DNA of 64,000 bases from Planococcus maitriensis (GTDB taxonomy: Bacteria; Bacillota; Bacilli; Bacillales_A; Planococcaceae): positions 62,001 to 126,000 of the forward strand of contig NZ_QLZQ01000007.1 in assembly GCF_003289925.1 (NCBI RefSeq), read 5' to 3'. Shown in pieces: positions 52,795-61,402 of the stretch. How positions within the stretch are numbered: the stretch's first letter is position 1; the number at the start of each line of letters is the position of its first letter. The position numbers were made by a program, and so were the translations under genes. Below the pieces are notes generated by a model that saw nothing but the letters and a program-made list of their open reading frames with translations, was not told where the DNA came from and made no database searches.

Positions 52795-54105
52795 CTACCA
52801 GATCGATTCTGCCCATTCAGGATAATCGATGAACGGGTTGCGGTTGCCTTGGATGTCCTCGATTTTCTCGTTGCGCTGGCGTTCCCAAGCGCTGACAGGG
52901 TCTTGCTCATGCCATTCGAGCAATACGGAAATCTTGCCATGGTAAGGCGTCGACCCGTTATTCACGCGGTCGTTCAATTCCAGATCCACGGCGTCGCCTG
53001 TTTCATAGCGGACTGCCATGTAAAACAGCATGCGGGCAACATCGCCTTTTACTTCATCCGGTGGCTCCCAGGAAGACGCTGTACGCAAGCAGCCATCGCA
53101 GCCGCTTACGGCACTGCCGCCGTAGTCAAAGTCCAAATTGCCGCGCAGCCCGTTCACTTGTACATCGGTCGGGCGCAAATGGTGGATATCCGTTCCCGCA
53201 CCTCTTGCCGTTCCAAAATCGCCGTGAGACTTCGCCCATGTGTGCTCGCGGTTCCAATCGCCGACATTGCCGCCGTTCAAAGATTTCGAACGCGACTCGC
53301 CCGTATACAATAACAGCACGTTATTCGGATTATTCGGGTCTTCGTCCGTTATTTTCAATGCATCCCATACTTGTGAATAGCTGAGTTGCGTATGGCCGTC
53401 AATGATTTCATGAAGTTCCGCTTTCAAAGCAGATCCTTGCAAGCCATCCGCTGTTTCATAATAACCAGATGGCACAGGAGTTGGATCTGGATCTGGGGTT
53501 GGCGTTTCTTCCGTCTCTTCTACCGCATGGCTTCCCAAGTATGTAAATGTATCTGCAGGATACGCTGTCCATTCAGCCGAAGGATCGAACGCATCATTCA
53601 CTACGCTGTCGCCGGACAGAATATCGGGATTGCGGACCAGCGTGACATCTTCCATGTTTTCAATGCGCGAACCCACTTGGCCGATCGAATCAATAGGGGT
53701 GCCGGATTTTTCAAGTACCAACGCGTCGTCGCCGTTAAAATTAACCACGCTGTTATTTTGCAGATCTCCCTTGCCTTGAATCGCTGAATCTGCGCCGCTA
53801 TGGTAAATGACTACCGTATCCCCGCTTGCGACCGTACCGGAAAGCACCATTTCGCTCTGTGCGTACGTGCTGCCATTTGTGTACAGCGAGACCGAATAAG
53901 GGCTCAATTCAACGGAAGCGCCGGTCCCGTTATAAATTTCGATCGCTTTATTGAAGCTGCTGCCTTCAATGTATTCAGAAATGAAAAGATCACTTGCCGG
54001 GGCAGCTGCCTGTACCGCCGTTTGCGAAGCAGGCACCCAAAGGCTCGCGACCAAGCCGACCGATAATAAAGCCTTTGCCGATTTGTTCCATAAGCTGTTG
54101 TCCAT
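52795..54105 (-). CDS. Secreted endonuclease I with N-terminal lamin-tail domain
   Basis: A 436-residue secreted nuclease. Signal peptide (cleavage near VQAAA, about residue 34), then a lamin-tail-like domain (DLFISEYIEGSSFNKAIEIYNGTG to about 190), a Pro/Asp/Thr linker (PTPDPDPTPVP), and an endonuclease I domain (about 215-436) with the metal/catalytic motif NREHTWAKSHGDFG (about 285) and TDIHHLRPTDVQVN. The family cuts DNA and RNA outside the cell to harvest nucleotides, like Bacillus Bsn/YurI. ATG follows GGAGGA at a longer spacing. Four Cys residues are absent except CDGC. Confidence 0.9.
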   Translation of the reverse strand: MDNSLWNKSAKALLSVGLVASLWVPASQTAVQAAAPASDLFISEYIEGSSFNKAIEIYNGTGASVELSPYSVSLYTNGSTYAQSEMVLSGTVASGDTVVIYHSGADSAIQGKGDLQNNSVVNFNGDDALVLEKSGTPIDSIGQVGSRIENMEDVTLVRNPDILSGDSVVNDAFDPSAEWTAYPADTFTYLGSHAVEETEETPTPDPDPTPVPSGYYETADGLQGSALKAELHEIIDGHTQLSYSQVWDALKITDEDPNNPNNVLLLYTGESRSKSLNGGNVGDWNREHTWAKSHGDFGTARGAGTDIHHLRPTDVQVNGLRGNLDFDYGGSAVSGCDGCLRTASSWEPPDEVKGDVARMLFYMAVRYETGDAVDLELNDRVNNGSTPYHGKISVLLEWHEQDPVSAWERQRNEKIEDIQGNRNPFIDYPEWAESIW

Positions 54106-54167
54106 CTTCCTGTCGTCCTCCTTTTTTTGTAAAAGCGTTTTGCTGGGGTGTGCGGGTTTCCTGGATT

Positions 54168-54445
54168 TCTTCCTGTAAATTATTGAGATTTAATTATTAT
54201 AATTTACAGTTTTTTTCTTTTTCTCTATCCAAGCTTACAAAACGCCTTTTATAGCGTCAACGTTTTGTAGCAAAAATTACATAAAATTAATATAATTTAG
54301 AAACTTTTTCAGAAGTCATTTGATCGGCTCGCCCAAATAAACGCAAATAAAAAGGCAAGAAAGTTGGCTATAATCAGCCCTTTCTTACCCTTTATACTTA
54401 TGTAGCTGCCGATAATTCCTGGCATATAAACCTGTTTTTCAATAA
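54168..54445. repeat. Dispersed repeat R2, copy A
   Basis: Begins TTCTTCCTGTAAATTATTG; includes the hairpin GGCAAGAAAG / CTTTCTTACC (54354-54389) with inner GGCTATAATCAGCC, and then CTGCCGATAA, 8 bases, ATATAAAC. The same order and spacing recur at 59343-59610. Confidence 0.7.
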
Positions 54446-54487
54446 AAGTATGCTGCATATATACTCACTGAATCGATTTATCCGGAA

Positions 54488-54522
54488 CAAAAAAGATCAT
54501 CCAGGAACAGGATGACCTTTCC
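54488..54522 (-). terminator. Terminator downstream of the DUF488 gene
   Basis: AAAGATCATCC pairs with GGATGACCTTT; minus-strand T-run of six. Confidence 0.75.
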
Positions 54523-54702
54523 AAAATACACGAGCGGATATTGTCTTGCTGGCTATGCCATTGCTGCATCGGAAAACTTGTTGCGAATATAGGTCGGTTA
54601 AGTTTTGATTTGGTTTAGCAGGCCTTCTGTTGAGCCCAGTCATGACAGAAGACGCTTTCTAGAAACCATGGAAAGTTGAGTTTCGCTGGTTGGAGTTTCT
54701 CT

Positions 54703-55254
54703 TCATCCAGTTGGCGGATAAGTTACTACGCCCTTGTCGTTTACAACGGCTTCGGCTCCCCACATCCCCACTTCGTGCTCGACGATGTCCACCGCCCCTT
54801 TTTTACCATCGATAATGTGAAAAACCCGGTGGCCATTCGCTGCTAAGTAATTGCTGATGAGCAGCCTGTGGCAACGCGATGGATGGCGCTCTGAACAGCA
54901 ATAGGCAACCCGTTTGACTGAAGCTTTTTCGAGTAATTCTGTGATGCCCTGCTGAAATTCTTCCGTCAATGTATAATCCGCATAATTATGAAAAGACTGG
55001 TTGCGCCAGCCGGCGTTCCTGTCTTCTTCAACCTCCTTCGACTTCCGGCGCCTGCCGCCGAGTTTCGAAAAATGTTCATAGCCAATTCCTTCTGCTTCAA
55101 GCCATACCGGAAACTCATCCTTTGAAAACTGAGGCCATTTCCGGCTGCCCGGAAACGCCCGCACATCTGCCAAAAGCTCGATTCCGGCTTTCTTCAGCAT
55201 CTTATCAAAAAAATCCTGCGAATGGCTGGAATGGCCAATTGTGTAAATGTCCAT
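54703..55254 (-). CDS. DUF488 family protein
   Basis: A 183-residue soluble protein of the DUF488 family: IYTIGHSSHSQDFFDKML at the start, LLADVRAFPGSRKWPQFSKDEF (about residue 28), LGGRRRKS (about 65), and AYCCSERHPSRCHRLLISNYL (about 118), with the family Cys-His residues. Function unknown; nucleotide or nuclease roles have been proposed for the fold. The ribosome site is weak (GCAGGT). Slightly AT-richer than genes to the left. Confidence 0.87.
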   Translation of the reverse strand: MDIYTIGHSSHSQDFFDKMLKKAGIELLADVRAFPGSRKWPQFSKDEFPVWLEAEGIGYEHFSKLGGRRRKSKEVEEDRNAGWRNQSFHNYADYTLTEEFQQGITELLEKASVKRVAYCCSERHPSRCHRLLISNYLAANGHRVFHIIDGKKGAVDIVEHEVGMWGAEAVVNDKGVVTYPPTG

Positions 55255-55341
55255 TAGTAATATACCTGCCTTTCCATTAAGCTTTTGCTTGCCTATACCT
55301 TGGGGATAGAGACCATTAAACGTGAGTAGGAGGGAGATCCA

Positions 55342-56145
55342 TCAGATTTCGATGATTTTCAATGCCGAATTGATTTCTTCCCGTGCCGAATTGCCGCTCC
55401 ATTCATGAGGATAATAACCAAGCGGGTTGCAGATGCAGTCGATGCCCCTGTATTCTTCATGATAGCGGGTATGGATATGGCCAAAAATCATTTTTTTGAC
55501 CGCATACTTTTCAGCCAATCCCCCGATTTCCTTGCTCCCCATCATCGCGTTAAAAAAATCCCAGGAAAGGTCGTTTTTCACTTGGACAAAGTGGGCAAAC
55601 GGCACAAAATGGCTGACCAAAATGATATTCTTTTCTTGATGCCATGACAGCCAGTTCTCCAGTTTCGTCAAATACTTATCGGTTATAGCTACATCATTCT
55701 CTGGCCAATGTGCATAGACTTTGTCTGGCCAGGTAAAATCATTGAAACGGCCTGTTGAAAACTCCTGTTCCGTAAACCCTTCTATGCCGAATGTATAATC
55801 GTACCAGCCGCCATCACCGATCACGATCCATTCCTCATTCAAATGAACCGGGCCATTTCCCAGATTGCCATCGAATTCCAGCAGTTTTTCATACGCATTA
55901 GTAGAATCCTCGTGGTATAGATCGTGGTTGCCATGGACAAATAAAATTTGAAGATCCGGCAATTCAGTTTGCAGCCGCTTCAGCAGTGCCAAACTTTTTT
56001 CCGGTCTCGCTGTCACATCACCGCTGATGATAAAGACATCCGGCGCATGCTGGGCCAGCGACTCTTTCAGCAACCCGACAATATCAGCTCCAGTCTTTTT
56101 GCGATTGAGCCCTTCGTGAATATCAGATAAGATGGCGATTTTCAA
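55342..56145 (-). CDS. Metallophosphoesterase (calcineurin-like)
   Basis: A 267-residue cytoplasmic phosphoesterase: metal motifs LSDIHEG (D-x-H, residue 7 on), SGDVT (GD, about 41), VHGNHD (GNHD, about 71), VSHFVPFAH (about 180) and FGHIHTRYHE (GHxH, about 223). The substrate is unknown; relatives include nucleotide and phospholipid hydrolases. The start is TTG at 56145 with AAGGGGG seven bases upstream. Single gene. Confidence 0.9.
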   Translation of the reverse strand: MKIAILSDIHEGLNRKKTGADIVGLLKESLAQHAPDVFIISGDVTARPEKSLALLKRLQTELPDLQILFVHGNHDLYHEDSTNAYEKLLEFDGNLGNGPVHLNEEWIVIGDGGWYDYTFGIEGFTEQEFSTGRFNDFTWPDKVYAHWPENDVAITDKYLTKLENWLSWHQEKNIILVSHFVPFAHFVQVKNDLSWDFFNAMMGSKEIGGLAEKYAVKKMIFGHIHTRYHEEYRGIDCICNPLGYYPHEWSGNSAREEINSALKIIEI

Positions 56146-56565
56146 TTCCCTTCCCCCTTCAACCGATTGATTAAACGCACTATTGATTGATGACTCATTT
56201 CATGGATTCAATAGTAGTTTTCCTGTCTTGCACTTTAACTAAACTCGTTTGTCTTGAAGCGACTAGTCCTGGCGGATGAAAAGCGGAAAAAACTTGTACG
56301 TAAAGGGAATCTGAATTTATACTCCGCAGCAAAATGAACTACCCCCAGCTGCCGTCAGGGGCATTCGAGCCCGCAATAGCTGCTTTGAATTCGAAGTTAT
56401 CCAAGACAGCGAAGTTCATCTTATCGACCCTGTTATCACTTCCCGCCCTGTGCTGCGCATCGGTGCAGCCATGCAACAATCTTTGGCACTGCATCACCAT
56501 AGAATCTTCTAGCTTCCTGACTGAATTAAATTCAAAAATAAAAAACCAACTTATAATAAGCTGGC
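56146..56565. other. 420-bp stretch without a convincing gene
   Basis: Frames of about 75-80 codons exist on both strands at 56334-56579 but lack ribosome sites and resemble nothing known. CAGCTGCCGTCAGGGG-type pairing near 56345 is weak. The terminator of the next gene lies at its right end. Confidence 0.5.
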
Positions 56566-56571
56566 TCAATG
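56543..56571 (-). terminator. Terminator of the small membrane gene
   Basis: CCAACTTAT pairs with ATAAGCTGG; minus-strand T-run of six. Confidence 0.7.
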
Positions 56572-56751
56572 ATTGTTAGCTAATCGAATTGGATGGTGCT
56601 GGGTACGTTTTTTGCTAAGGACGTACGTGTAAAGCAACGCGCCTAGAACAAATGGGATTATGGCAACTAGTACGCTCGTCGTTTCTGTATAGATCAGTAC
56701 GGCAGGTGAAAACAATAGAATGATACTTATTATTTTCAACATAGAAATCAT
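56566..56751 (-). CDS. Small membrane protein (61 residues)
   Basis: Two membrane helices (ISMLKIISIILLFSPAVLIY and VAIIPFVLGALLYTYVL) followed by a basic tail KKRTQHHPIRLANNH. AACAGGAGG stands three bases before ATG 56751 and twelve before the in-frame ATG 56742, so the exact start is uncertain. It lies 31 bp downstream of the zinc-ribbon gene and could be its operon partner. Confidence 0.62.
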   Translation of the reverse strand: MISMLKIISIILLFSPAVLIYTETTSVLVAIIPFVLGALLYTYVLSKKRTQHHPIRLANNH

Positions 56752-56782
56752 CAACCTCCTGTTAAAAGGGAAAAGCGCGATT

Positions 56783-57799
56783 TTAATTGCTTTCTTTCTT
56801 TAGCCCCATTTTCAATTTGGATGCAGTTTCTTTTTTCTTTTGCGGGCTGAACATGGAAAGAGTAATGCCACTTTTTTTATGGGTTTTGCTAATGATTTGA
56901 AACAAGTTTTTCTCAATATAACGCAGCTGTTGATGATTTATCTTTTTTGTAGCAACGATATCGTATCCCCATTTAGGTGGCTTTAAAATATTTACATATT
57001 GATTACTTTCTCTAACACGCTTGAAGTGATGGTGCCTACTATCCCACGTGATATAGTGCTTATCATACATGTTCTCATGTTCGTTCTTTAAACTGGGCAA
57101 CACAATATATATATCACCCTTTATCCCTTGAGTTCGCTGATTGTGTATATCAGCCGTTGCGTTTTGCCACGTGATGTACGCTATCCGATTTTTATACTCC
57201 GAATCAGTCTCTACTGCCATTTTCTTCGGATAAGTTGGTTTTTGTTTTCTAGAAAACAATTCTACAATGATAAAAGAAAAACCCTCATCAGAATGAGACA
57301 AAAATCGTTTCTCCATATGCCTTACATCAATCCATTTTTCCTTTGTGTCTATCTCCTTTACCATATCCCGCACTATCAACACAGCGGTAGATTCACTGCT
57401 TTTCACATATGTAATATAATCGGCGTCGTATTGTTGACTACTTATCAAACGAGTTGATTTAGCTATACTCTGACCTTTTTCTTCCGCCTTACACGTAGCA
57501 TAATCAATATATCTCCCAGTGTAATAAGCATGCGCTTCTCCCACAGGCCCTTGTTTTCTTTTAGCTTTTCCTAGTTGTTTCTTGCGCTGTTTTTGCTCCT
57601 CTATTTTTTGTAGAACTTCAGAATTATCTACAAGATTGTCATTCGTATACAATTCACTACAGTCATAACAGATTTTCCATTGCTTAATCCATAGATGCTT
57701 TACATCTAGTTCGCTGGTTGTTCTCAAATAATCTTTCACTTTCTTTTGCAACCGATTGTTTTCATTTACTACTTGTTTTCCACAAATGACACAGTCCAT
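56783..57799 (-). CDS. Unrecognised protein with N-terminal zinc-binding cysteines
   Basis: A 338-residue protein that I cannot place in a family. Four cysteines in two CxxC pairs (Cys3/Cys6 in MDCVICGK and Cys44/Cys47 in WKICYDCSEL) predict a zinc site at the N-terminus. A basic helical linker (about 65-90) follows, then a mixed alpha/beta region (about 95-300) with alternating charged and hydrophobic residues (DADYITYVKSSESTAVLIVRDM, FIIVELFSRK), and a Lys-rich end. No signal or membrane segment. GGAGA precedes the ATG. Base composition is clearly AT-richer than the left two thirds of the window, which suggests acquisition by transfer. Confidence 0.7.
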   Translation of the reverse strand: MDCVICGKQVVNENNRLQKKVKDYLRTTSELDVKHLWIKQWKICYDCSELYTNDNLVDNSEVLQKIEEQKQRKKQLGKAKRKQGPVGEAHAYYTGRYIDYATCKAEEKGQSIAKSTRLISSQQYDADYITYVKSSESTAVLIVRDMVKEIDTKEKWIDVRHMEKRFLSHSDEGFSFIIVELFSRKQKPTYPKKMAVETDSEYKNRIAYITWQNATADIHNQRTQGIKGDIYIVLPSLKNEHENMYDKHYITWDSRHHHFKRVRESNQYVNILKPPKWGYDIVATKKINHQQLRYIEKNLFQIISKTHKKSGITLSMFSPQKKKETASKLKMGLKKESN

Positions 57800-58285
57800 C
57801 GTACATCTCCAATCATCGCGTTAGTTGAAGAAGGGAAAAGCTTTATCCTTAGTTCAAATAAAGCATCAATTTAAAAATTATATTATAAATCATAATTCAT
57901 CTATCATTAGAAAAGTTAAGAACACTACCCATTTTCATGAGGCTGCTTTTTCATATTACCTTTTGTTAGTAAATTGTTGTATATTCACCAAGGATTCATC
58001 ATTACTTACCTGTTTTTTTATCAATAGACGTTTTAGTATGCAAACATCACGTTTGATCAGTTAAATGTCATAATTCACATTAAGATCGATACTTTTGATG
58101 ATTCATTTTAATTTTTCTATGGAGAACCCTCTAATGGTTACACTTAAGCTGTATGAAGTGTTAATTTAACAAAACTTAAAGTAACACTTCCCAAAAACCC
58201 AGAAAGGAAAATCATCTAAAATGTTAATCAGTGGATTGTCTCTATCTTTCTGCTCGATTAGATTAGGAATAATTCGGTAACGGTG
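57800..58285. other. 490-bp AT-rich stretch without a convincing gene
   Basis: A frame at 57825-58064 has unlikely composition and no ribosome site. Nothing else was recognised. Confidence 0.5.
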
Positions 58286-59041
58286 ATGAAAAAAATTCTA
58301 AACAAAAAAACCTTGTTCATCTCGCTTTTCACACTAGCTTTAGTCGTAATTCTGAGCTTCACTATCTTTTTTATTTGGTCTCAAAATACGTTTGAAGTGA
58401 TAGATGCGGATCAAATCGAAATGGAGGAAGTTATAGAACCCGAGGACGGGTGGTATATCTATCGAGCAGAAAATGCAGAAAAAGGGCTGATCCTCTATCC
58501 CGGTGCAAAAGTCGAACCTGAAGCGTATGGCTATTTAGCACAAGAATTATCGAACCAAAACATCACAGTCGCCATACCTTCCGTCAGATTGAATTTATCA
58601 ATTTTAGCCGTATCAAAAGCTGATGAAATGATAGGAAGTAACCACAGCATCGAGTGGTATGTGTCGGGACATTCCATGGGAGGCGCAGCAGCCGCTATGT
58701 ATTTCGATCAACATTTAGATCGCGTAAACGGGCTCATCTTGCTTGGGGCATACGCAGCAAGCAATGACTATTTAAGCGAATCCAACTTACCCGCTTTATC
58801 CATAAGCGGTTCAGAAGATGGCTTAAGTACGCCTGAAAAAATTAAGGAAAACAGCCCAAACTTGCCAGAAACAACGGATTTCATTGAAATTCCAGGCGGA
58901 AACCACGCGTATTTTGGTGTATATGGTAGTCAGTCCGGCGACAATGAAGCTCAGATCACCGTCAGTGAACAACAAGAAATCATCCTAGAGTTAATTGTGG
59001 ATTGGTTAGAAAATGATCATTCCTTAAGTGAAGAGGAATAA
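58286..59041 (+). CDS. Membrane-anchored alpha/beta hydrolase
   Basis: A 251-residue protein: one N-terminal membrane helix (about 8-31), then an alpha/beta hydrolase fold. The nucleophile elbow is VSGHSMGGAAAA (about residue 130), the oxyanion region GLILYPGAKVEPEAYGYLA (about 68), the acid in SGSEDGLSTPEKI (about 175) and the His in IPGGNHAYFG (about 210). The substrate is unknown. The start is ATG 58286 or GTG 58283; the ribosome site is weak. A terminator follows. Confidence 0.85.
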   Translation: MKKILNKKTLFISLFTLALVVILSFTIFFIWSQNTFEVIDADQIEMEEVIEPEDGWYIYRAENAEKGLILYPGAKVEPEAYGYLAQELSNQNITVAIPSVRLNLSILAVSKADEMIGSNHSIEWYVSGHSMGGAAAAMYFDQHLDRVNGLILLGAYAASNDYLSESNLPALSISGSEDGLSTPEKIKENSPNLPETTDFIEIPGGNHAYFGVYGSQSGDNEAQITVSEQQEIILELIVDWLENDHSLSEEE

Positions 59042-59059
59042 TGAAAAATTTATAATTCA

Positions 59060-59096
59060 CACAAAAAAGCACACAATCAGCCTTGTGCTTTTTTCT
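59060..59096. terminator. Bidirectional terminator
   Basis: AAAAAAGCACA pairs with TTGTGCTTTTTT between the hydrolase gene and the ferritin remnant. Confidence 0.8.
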
Positions 59097-59102
59097 TCCG
59101 TA

Positions 59103-59297
59103 TTATTCTTCCGGTTTTCTTGCAGCAAACTCGTCGTCCATTTTCAAGAAATACTCGCCACCTTCTTCGATGCCTTTTATGCGAATGATCATATCACGGA
59201 ACATCTTTTTTTCTTCCATTTGTTCTTCAATGAACCAATCCAAAAATGATAAGGTGGCATGTTCTTGCAGTCCATCCATCAAGCTTACTGTCGGCAT
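59103..59297 (-). pseudogene. Ferritin, C-terminal remnant
   Basis: The 64-codon frame reads HATLSFLDWFIEEQMEEKKMF and continues RDMIIRIKGIEEGGEYFLKM, which matches the last helix region of bacterial non-heme ferritin. Full ferritins have about 165-170 residues; here the N-terminal 100 or so, with most iron ligands, is missing. A TAG lies just upstream in frame, and repeat R2 copy B (59343-59610) fills the place where the N-terminal part should be. No ribosome site is found before MPTVSLMDG. A broken gene with the C-terminus and terminator intact. Confidence 0.8.
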
Positions 59298-59342
59298 TTC
59301 TTTTCTAAAAAGCTATGCCGTTTGTTCCATTCATTTCGCTAG

Positions 59343-59610
59343 TTTTCTTCCTGTAAATTACTGCAACTTAAATGTGCTAATTTACATTTCTACTTCTTTA
59401 TTAACACTCCCCTAATACATCCTGCAACGTCAATCTAAAATGGCAAAAATAACGTAAGCTTATGCAACACAAAAAGTTCTATGCAGTGATTGTTTAGTCG
59501 ATACAAACGTAAATACTGAGGTCAAGAGAATTCGCTATAACGAGCCTTTTCTTGCCTTTTATATTTTTATAACTTCCGATAAGGTGTCATATGTTAACTA
59601 AAAATAAATA
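59343..59610. repeat. Dispersed repeat R2, copy B
   Basis: Begins TTCTTCCTGTAAATTACTG, has CAAGAGAATTCGCTATAACG then AGCCTTTTCTTGCC, and ends ACTTCCGATAAGGTGTCATA. Same order as copy A with about 10 bp difference in spacing. Confidence 0.7.
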
Positions 59611-59632
59611 TCGTGAAAATTTCATTTTCCCC

Positions 59633-59663
59633 TTGAACCTTACGTAGGGTAATGTTTTATAGT
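59633..59663 (+). promoter_or_regulatory. MerR-type promoter/operator of hsp33
   Basis: TTGAAC, a 19-bp spacer, TATAGT. The spacer is 2 bp longer than normal, the hallmark of MerR-activated promoters. Within it ACCTTACG (59637-59644), TAG, GGTAATGT (59648-59655) form an inverted repeat with 6 of 8 matches. Confidence 0.7.
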
Positions 59664-59697
59664 AAAACTAGCTTACTTTTGCAAAGGGGGAATCGTT

Positions 59698-60558
59698 GTG
59701 CAAAATGCTATTGTGAAGGCATTAATTAATGAAGAACAGATTCGTTTATATTTTATCGATAATACCCAGCTGCTTCGCGATATCTATGCCTTAAACCAGG
59801 AACTTCCTAAACCGCTTAAACTGCTGTTAGGCAAAACGGTATCAGCGATGAGCATACTTTCCGGCACGCTCAAAGGAAACCAGCGAATGAGCCTCCAGGT
59901 AACGCTGAGCAATCCTCTCCATAAAATTTTTGCGGAAGCCGAAGCGAATGGAAATGTCAGAGGATACCTGAACGAAGAACTTTTGAGATCTTCTAATACA
60001 GAAGAAAAGTCGATGCAAGATTTGATTGGACCTTCTGGGATGATCCGTGTCATAAAGGGTTCTGAGATGAATCAATTCACCAGCATTACCGATATGCCAA
60101 ATCAACATATCACGGATGATATCGCCAACTATTTTGTGCAGAGTGATCAGACGCCGACCTATCTTTATTCCGACATTCAGTTGGATAAGGGAGGTTCTCT
60201 TCTTTCCAGCCATGCACTATATGCACAACTGCTTCCCGGTGCACCACCACACCTGCTTTCAGAAGTGAAAATGATTGTGAAAGCCAATCCGGATATTTTC
60301 AGTAAACTAAACGCTGAAGAAGCGAGTGACAGCGAAGAAGCGTTAACCCAGTTGTTTGGGGATGCAAAAATTATTGGCCATAGCTCCAGTCAATTTTTCT
60401 GCGGATGCAGTAAAGAAATGTTCTATGGCATGCTTTATTCATTGAGTGAAGAGGAAATCAAACGGAGCATTGAACGAAAGGAAGACATTGAAGCTTTTTG
60501 CCATATTTGCGGGAAAACCTACACGTTTGAGCAAAAGGAGATGCAGCAACTCTTCTAA
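59698..60558 (+). CDS. hslO: Hsp33 family redox-regulated chaperone
   Basis: A 286-residue Hsp33. N-terminal domain with KALINEEQIRLYFIDNTQLL, then GNQRMSLQVTLSNPLHKIFAEAEANGNVRGY, and the C-terminal redox switch with FFCGCSKEMF and FCHICGKTYTF, i.e. CxC plus CxxC zinc ligands intact. Oxidation releases zinc and activates the holdase. GTG start at 59698 with GGGGGAA upstream. Preceded by a MerR-type promoter and followed 60 bp later by a TipAS-type MerR gene, an unusual context. AT-rich; may be a second, acquired copy. Confidence 0.93.
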   Translation: MQNAIVKALINEEQIRLYFIDNTQLLRDIYALNQELPKPLKLLLGKTVSAMSILSGTLKGNQRMSLQVTLSNPLHKIFAEAEANGNVRGYLNEELLRSSNTEEKSMQDLIGPSGMIRVIKGSEMNQFTSITDMPNQHITDDIANYFVQSDQTPTYLYSDIQLDKGGSLLSSHALYAQLLPGAPPHLLSEVKMIVKANPDIFSKLNAEEASDSEEALTQLFGDAKIIGHSSSQFFCGCSKEMFYGMLYSLSEEEIKRSIERKEDIEAFCHICGKTYTFEQKEMQQLF

Positions 60559-60617
60559 CTTCGAATTTCTCGGTTTTAGTTGGTGAATAGAAATGTTGTT
60601 AAATGGAGGCTAAGCGA

Positions 60618-61346
60618 ATGAAGGAACATTGGAAAGTCGGAGAAGTTGCCGAATTGGCGGGTTTAACGATTCGAACTTTACGCTATTACGATCAAATCTG
60701 TTTATTTTCACCTTCTCAGTATACGGAGTCAGGGCATCGGCTTTACACGAAAGCAGATTTGGTCCGTCTTCAGCCAATTTTGTCCTTAAAGCAGATGGGC
60801 ATGTCGTTAGAAGAAATACAACTTCTGTTGTCTAATCCGGAGGAACAAACCGTTGCAGAGATTTTGCAAACCCAAATTTCCCGCGTCAAAAAAGAGATAG
60901 AGGTTCAGCAAAAACTAGTAGCAGAGCTGGAAAATGCGTTATCGGCTGCGCGCAGCAATCGGACCATGTCGATTCCAGAACTTACTAAATTAATGGAGGC
61001 GCTGAAAATGAATAAGGAAAAATACTTTTCGAAGCAGCAATTGGCTACCATGGAAAGCCGATATGAAAATGCCGACAAACAACTTTTAAAGCAGGCAGAG
61101 CAAGAATTTAACAGTCTTATCAAGGAAATACGTTTGGAAAAAGAAAAAGGCGCTTCTCCTTCCGATGAAAAAGTACAAGATTTAGCGAAAAAATGGAATG
61201 ACATCGTGAATGCCTTTTCCGAAGACGATAGGACTTTCCGCAAGCAAGCCGAACATTTCCACGCTGAAAACCCAGGGAACGAACTGCAGTATGAAATAGA
61301 TGGCGAGCTATACCAATTTATCAATCAAGCATTGAATCATAAGTGA
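60618..61346 (+). CDS. MerR family regulator with TipAS-like ligand domain
   Basis: A 242-residue activator: MerR helix-turn-helix WKVGEVAELAGLTIRTLRYYDQICLFSPSQYTESGHRLYTKADL (1-50), a dimer helix (about 75-115), and a TipAS-like C-terminal domain (about 130-240) containing KYFSKQQLATMESRY. TipAS-type regulators such as TipA and Mta bind drugs or hydrophobic ligands. It lies in one unit with hsp33, whose promoter has the 19-bp spacer and dyad expected of its binding site. GGAGG precedes ATG 60618. Confidence 0.88.
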   Translation: MKEHWKVGEVAELAGLTIRTLRYYDQICLFSPSQYTESGHRLYTKADLVRLQPILSLKQMGMSLEEIQLLLSNPEEQTVAEILQTQISRVKKEIEVQQKLVAELENALSAARSNRTMSIPELTKLMEALKMNKEKYFSKQQLATMESRYENADKQLLKQAEQEFNSLIKEIRLEKEKGASPSDEKVQDLAKKWNDIVNAFSEDDRTFRKQAEHFHAENPGNELQYEIDGELYQFINQALNHK

Positions 61347-61352
61347 TTTTAT

Positions 61353-61402
61353 AAGAAAGGAAGAGGTAAAGCTGATAAGTTGGCCTTCCCTCTTCCTTTC
61401 TT
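61353..61402 (+). terminator. Terminator of hsp33-merR
   Basis: AAGAAAGGAAGAGG pairs perfectly with CCTCTTCCTTTCTT around a 22-base loop. It is also the left part of repeat R2 copy C. Confidence 0.7.

Larger units (their letters stand above)
54106..54702. other. Gene-free AT-rich stretch with repeat R2 and a terminator
   Basis: Repeat R2 copy A occupies about 54168-54445. A minus-strand terminator at 54488-54522 serves the DUF488 gene. Nothing coding was seen. Confidence 0.65.
59298..59697. other. 400-bp stretch with repeat R2 and the hsp33 promoter
   Basis: Repeat R2 copy B at 59343-59610 and the MerR-type promoter at 59633-59663. No gene. Confidence 0.65.

Noticed and set aside
56334..56579. 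Frames of 75-80 codons on both strands
   Set aside because: No ribosome site and no similarity that I recognise; the strands compete for the same bases.
57825..58064. 79-codon plus-strand frame
   Set aside because: AT-rich, Phe/Ser/Cys-rich, no ribosome site; typical chance frame.
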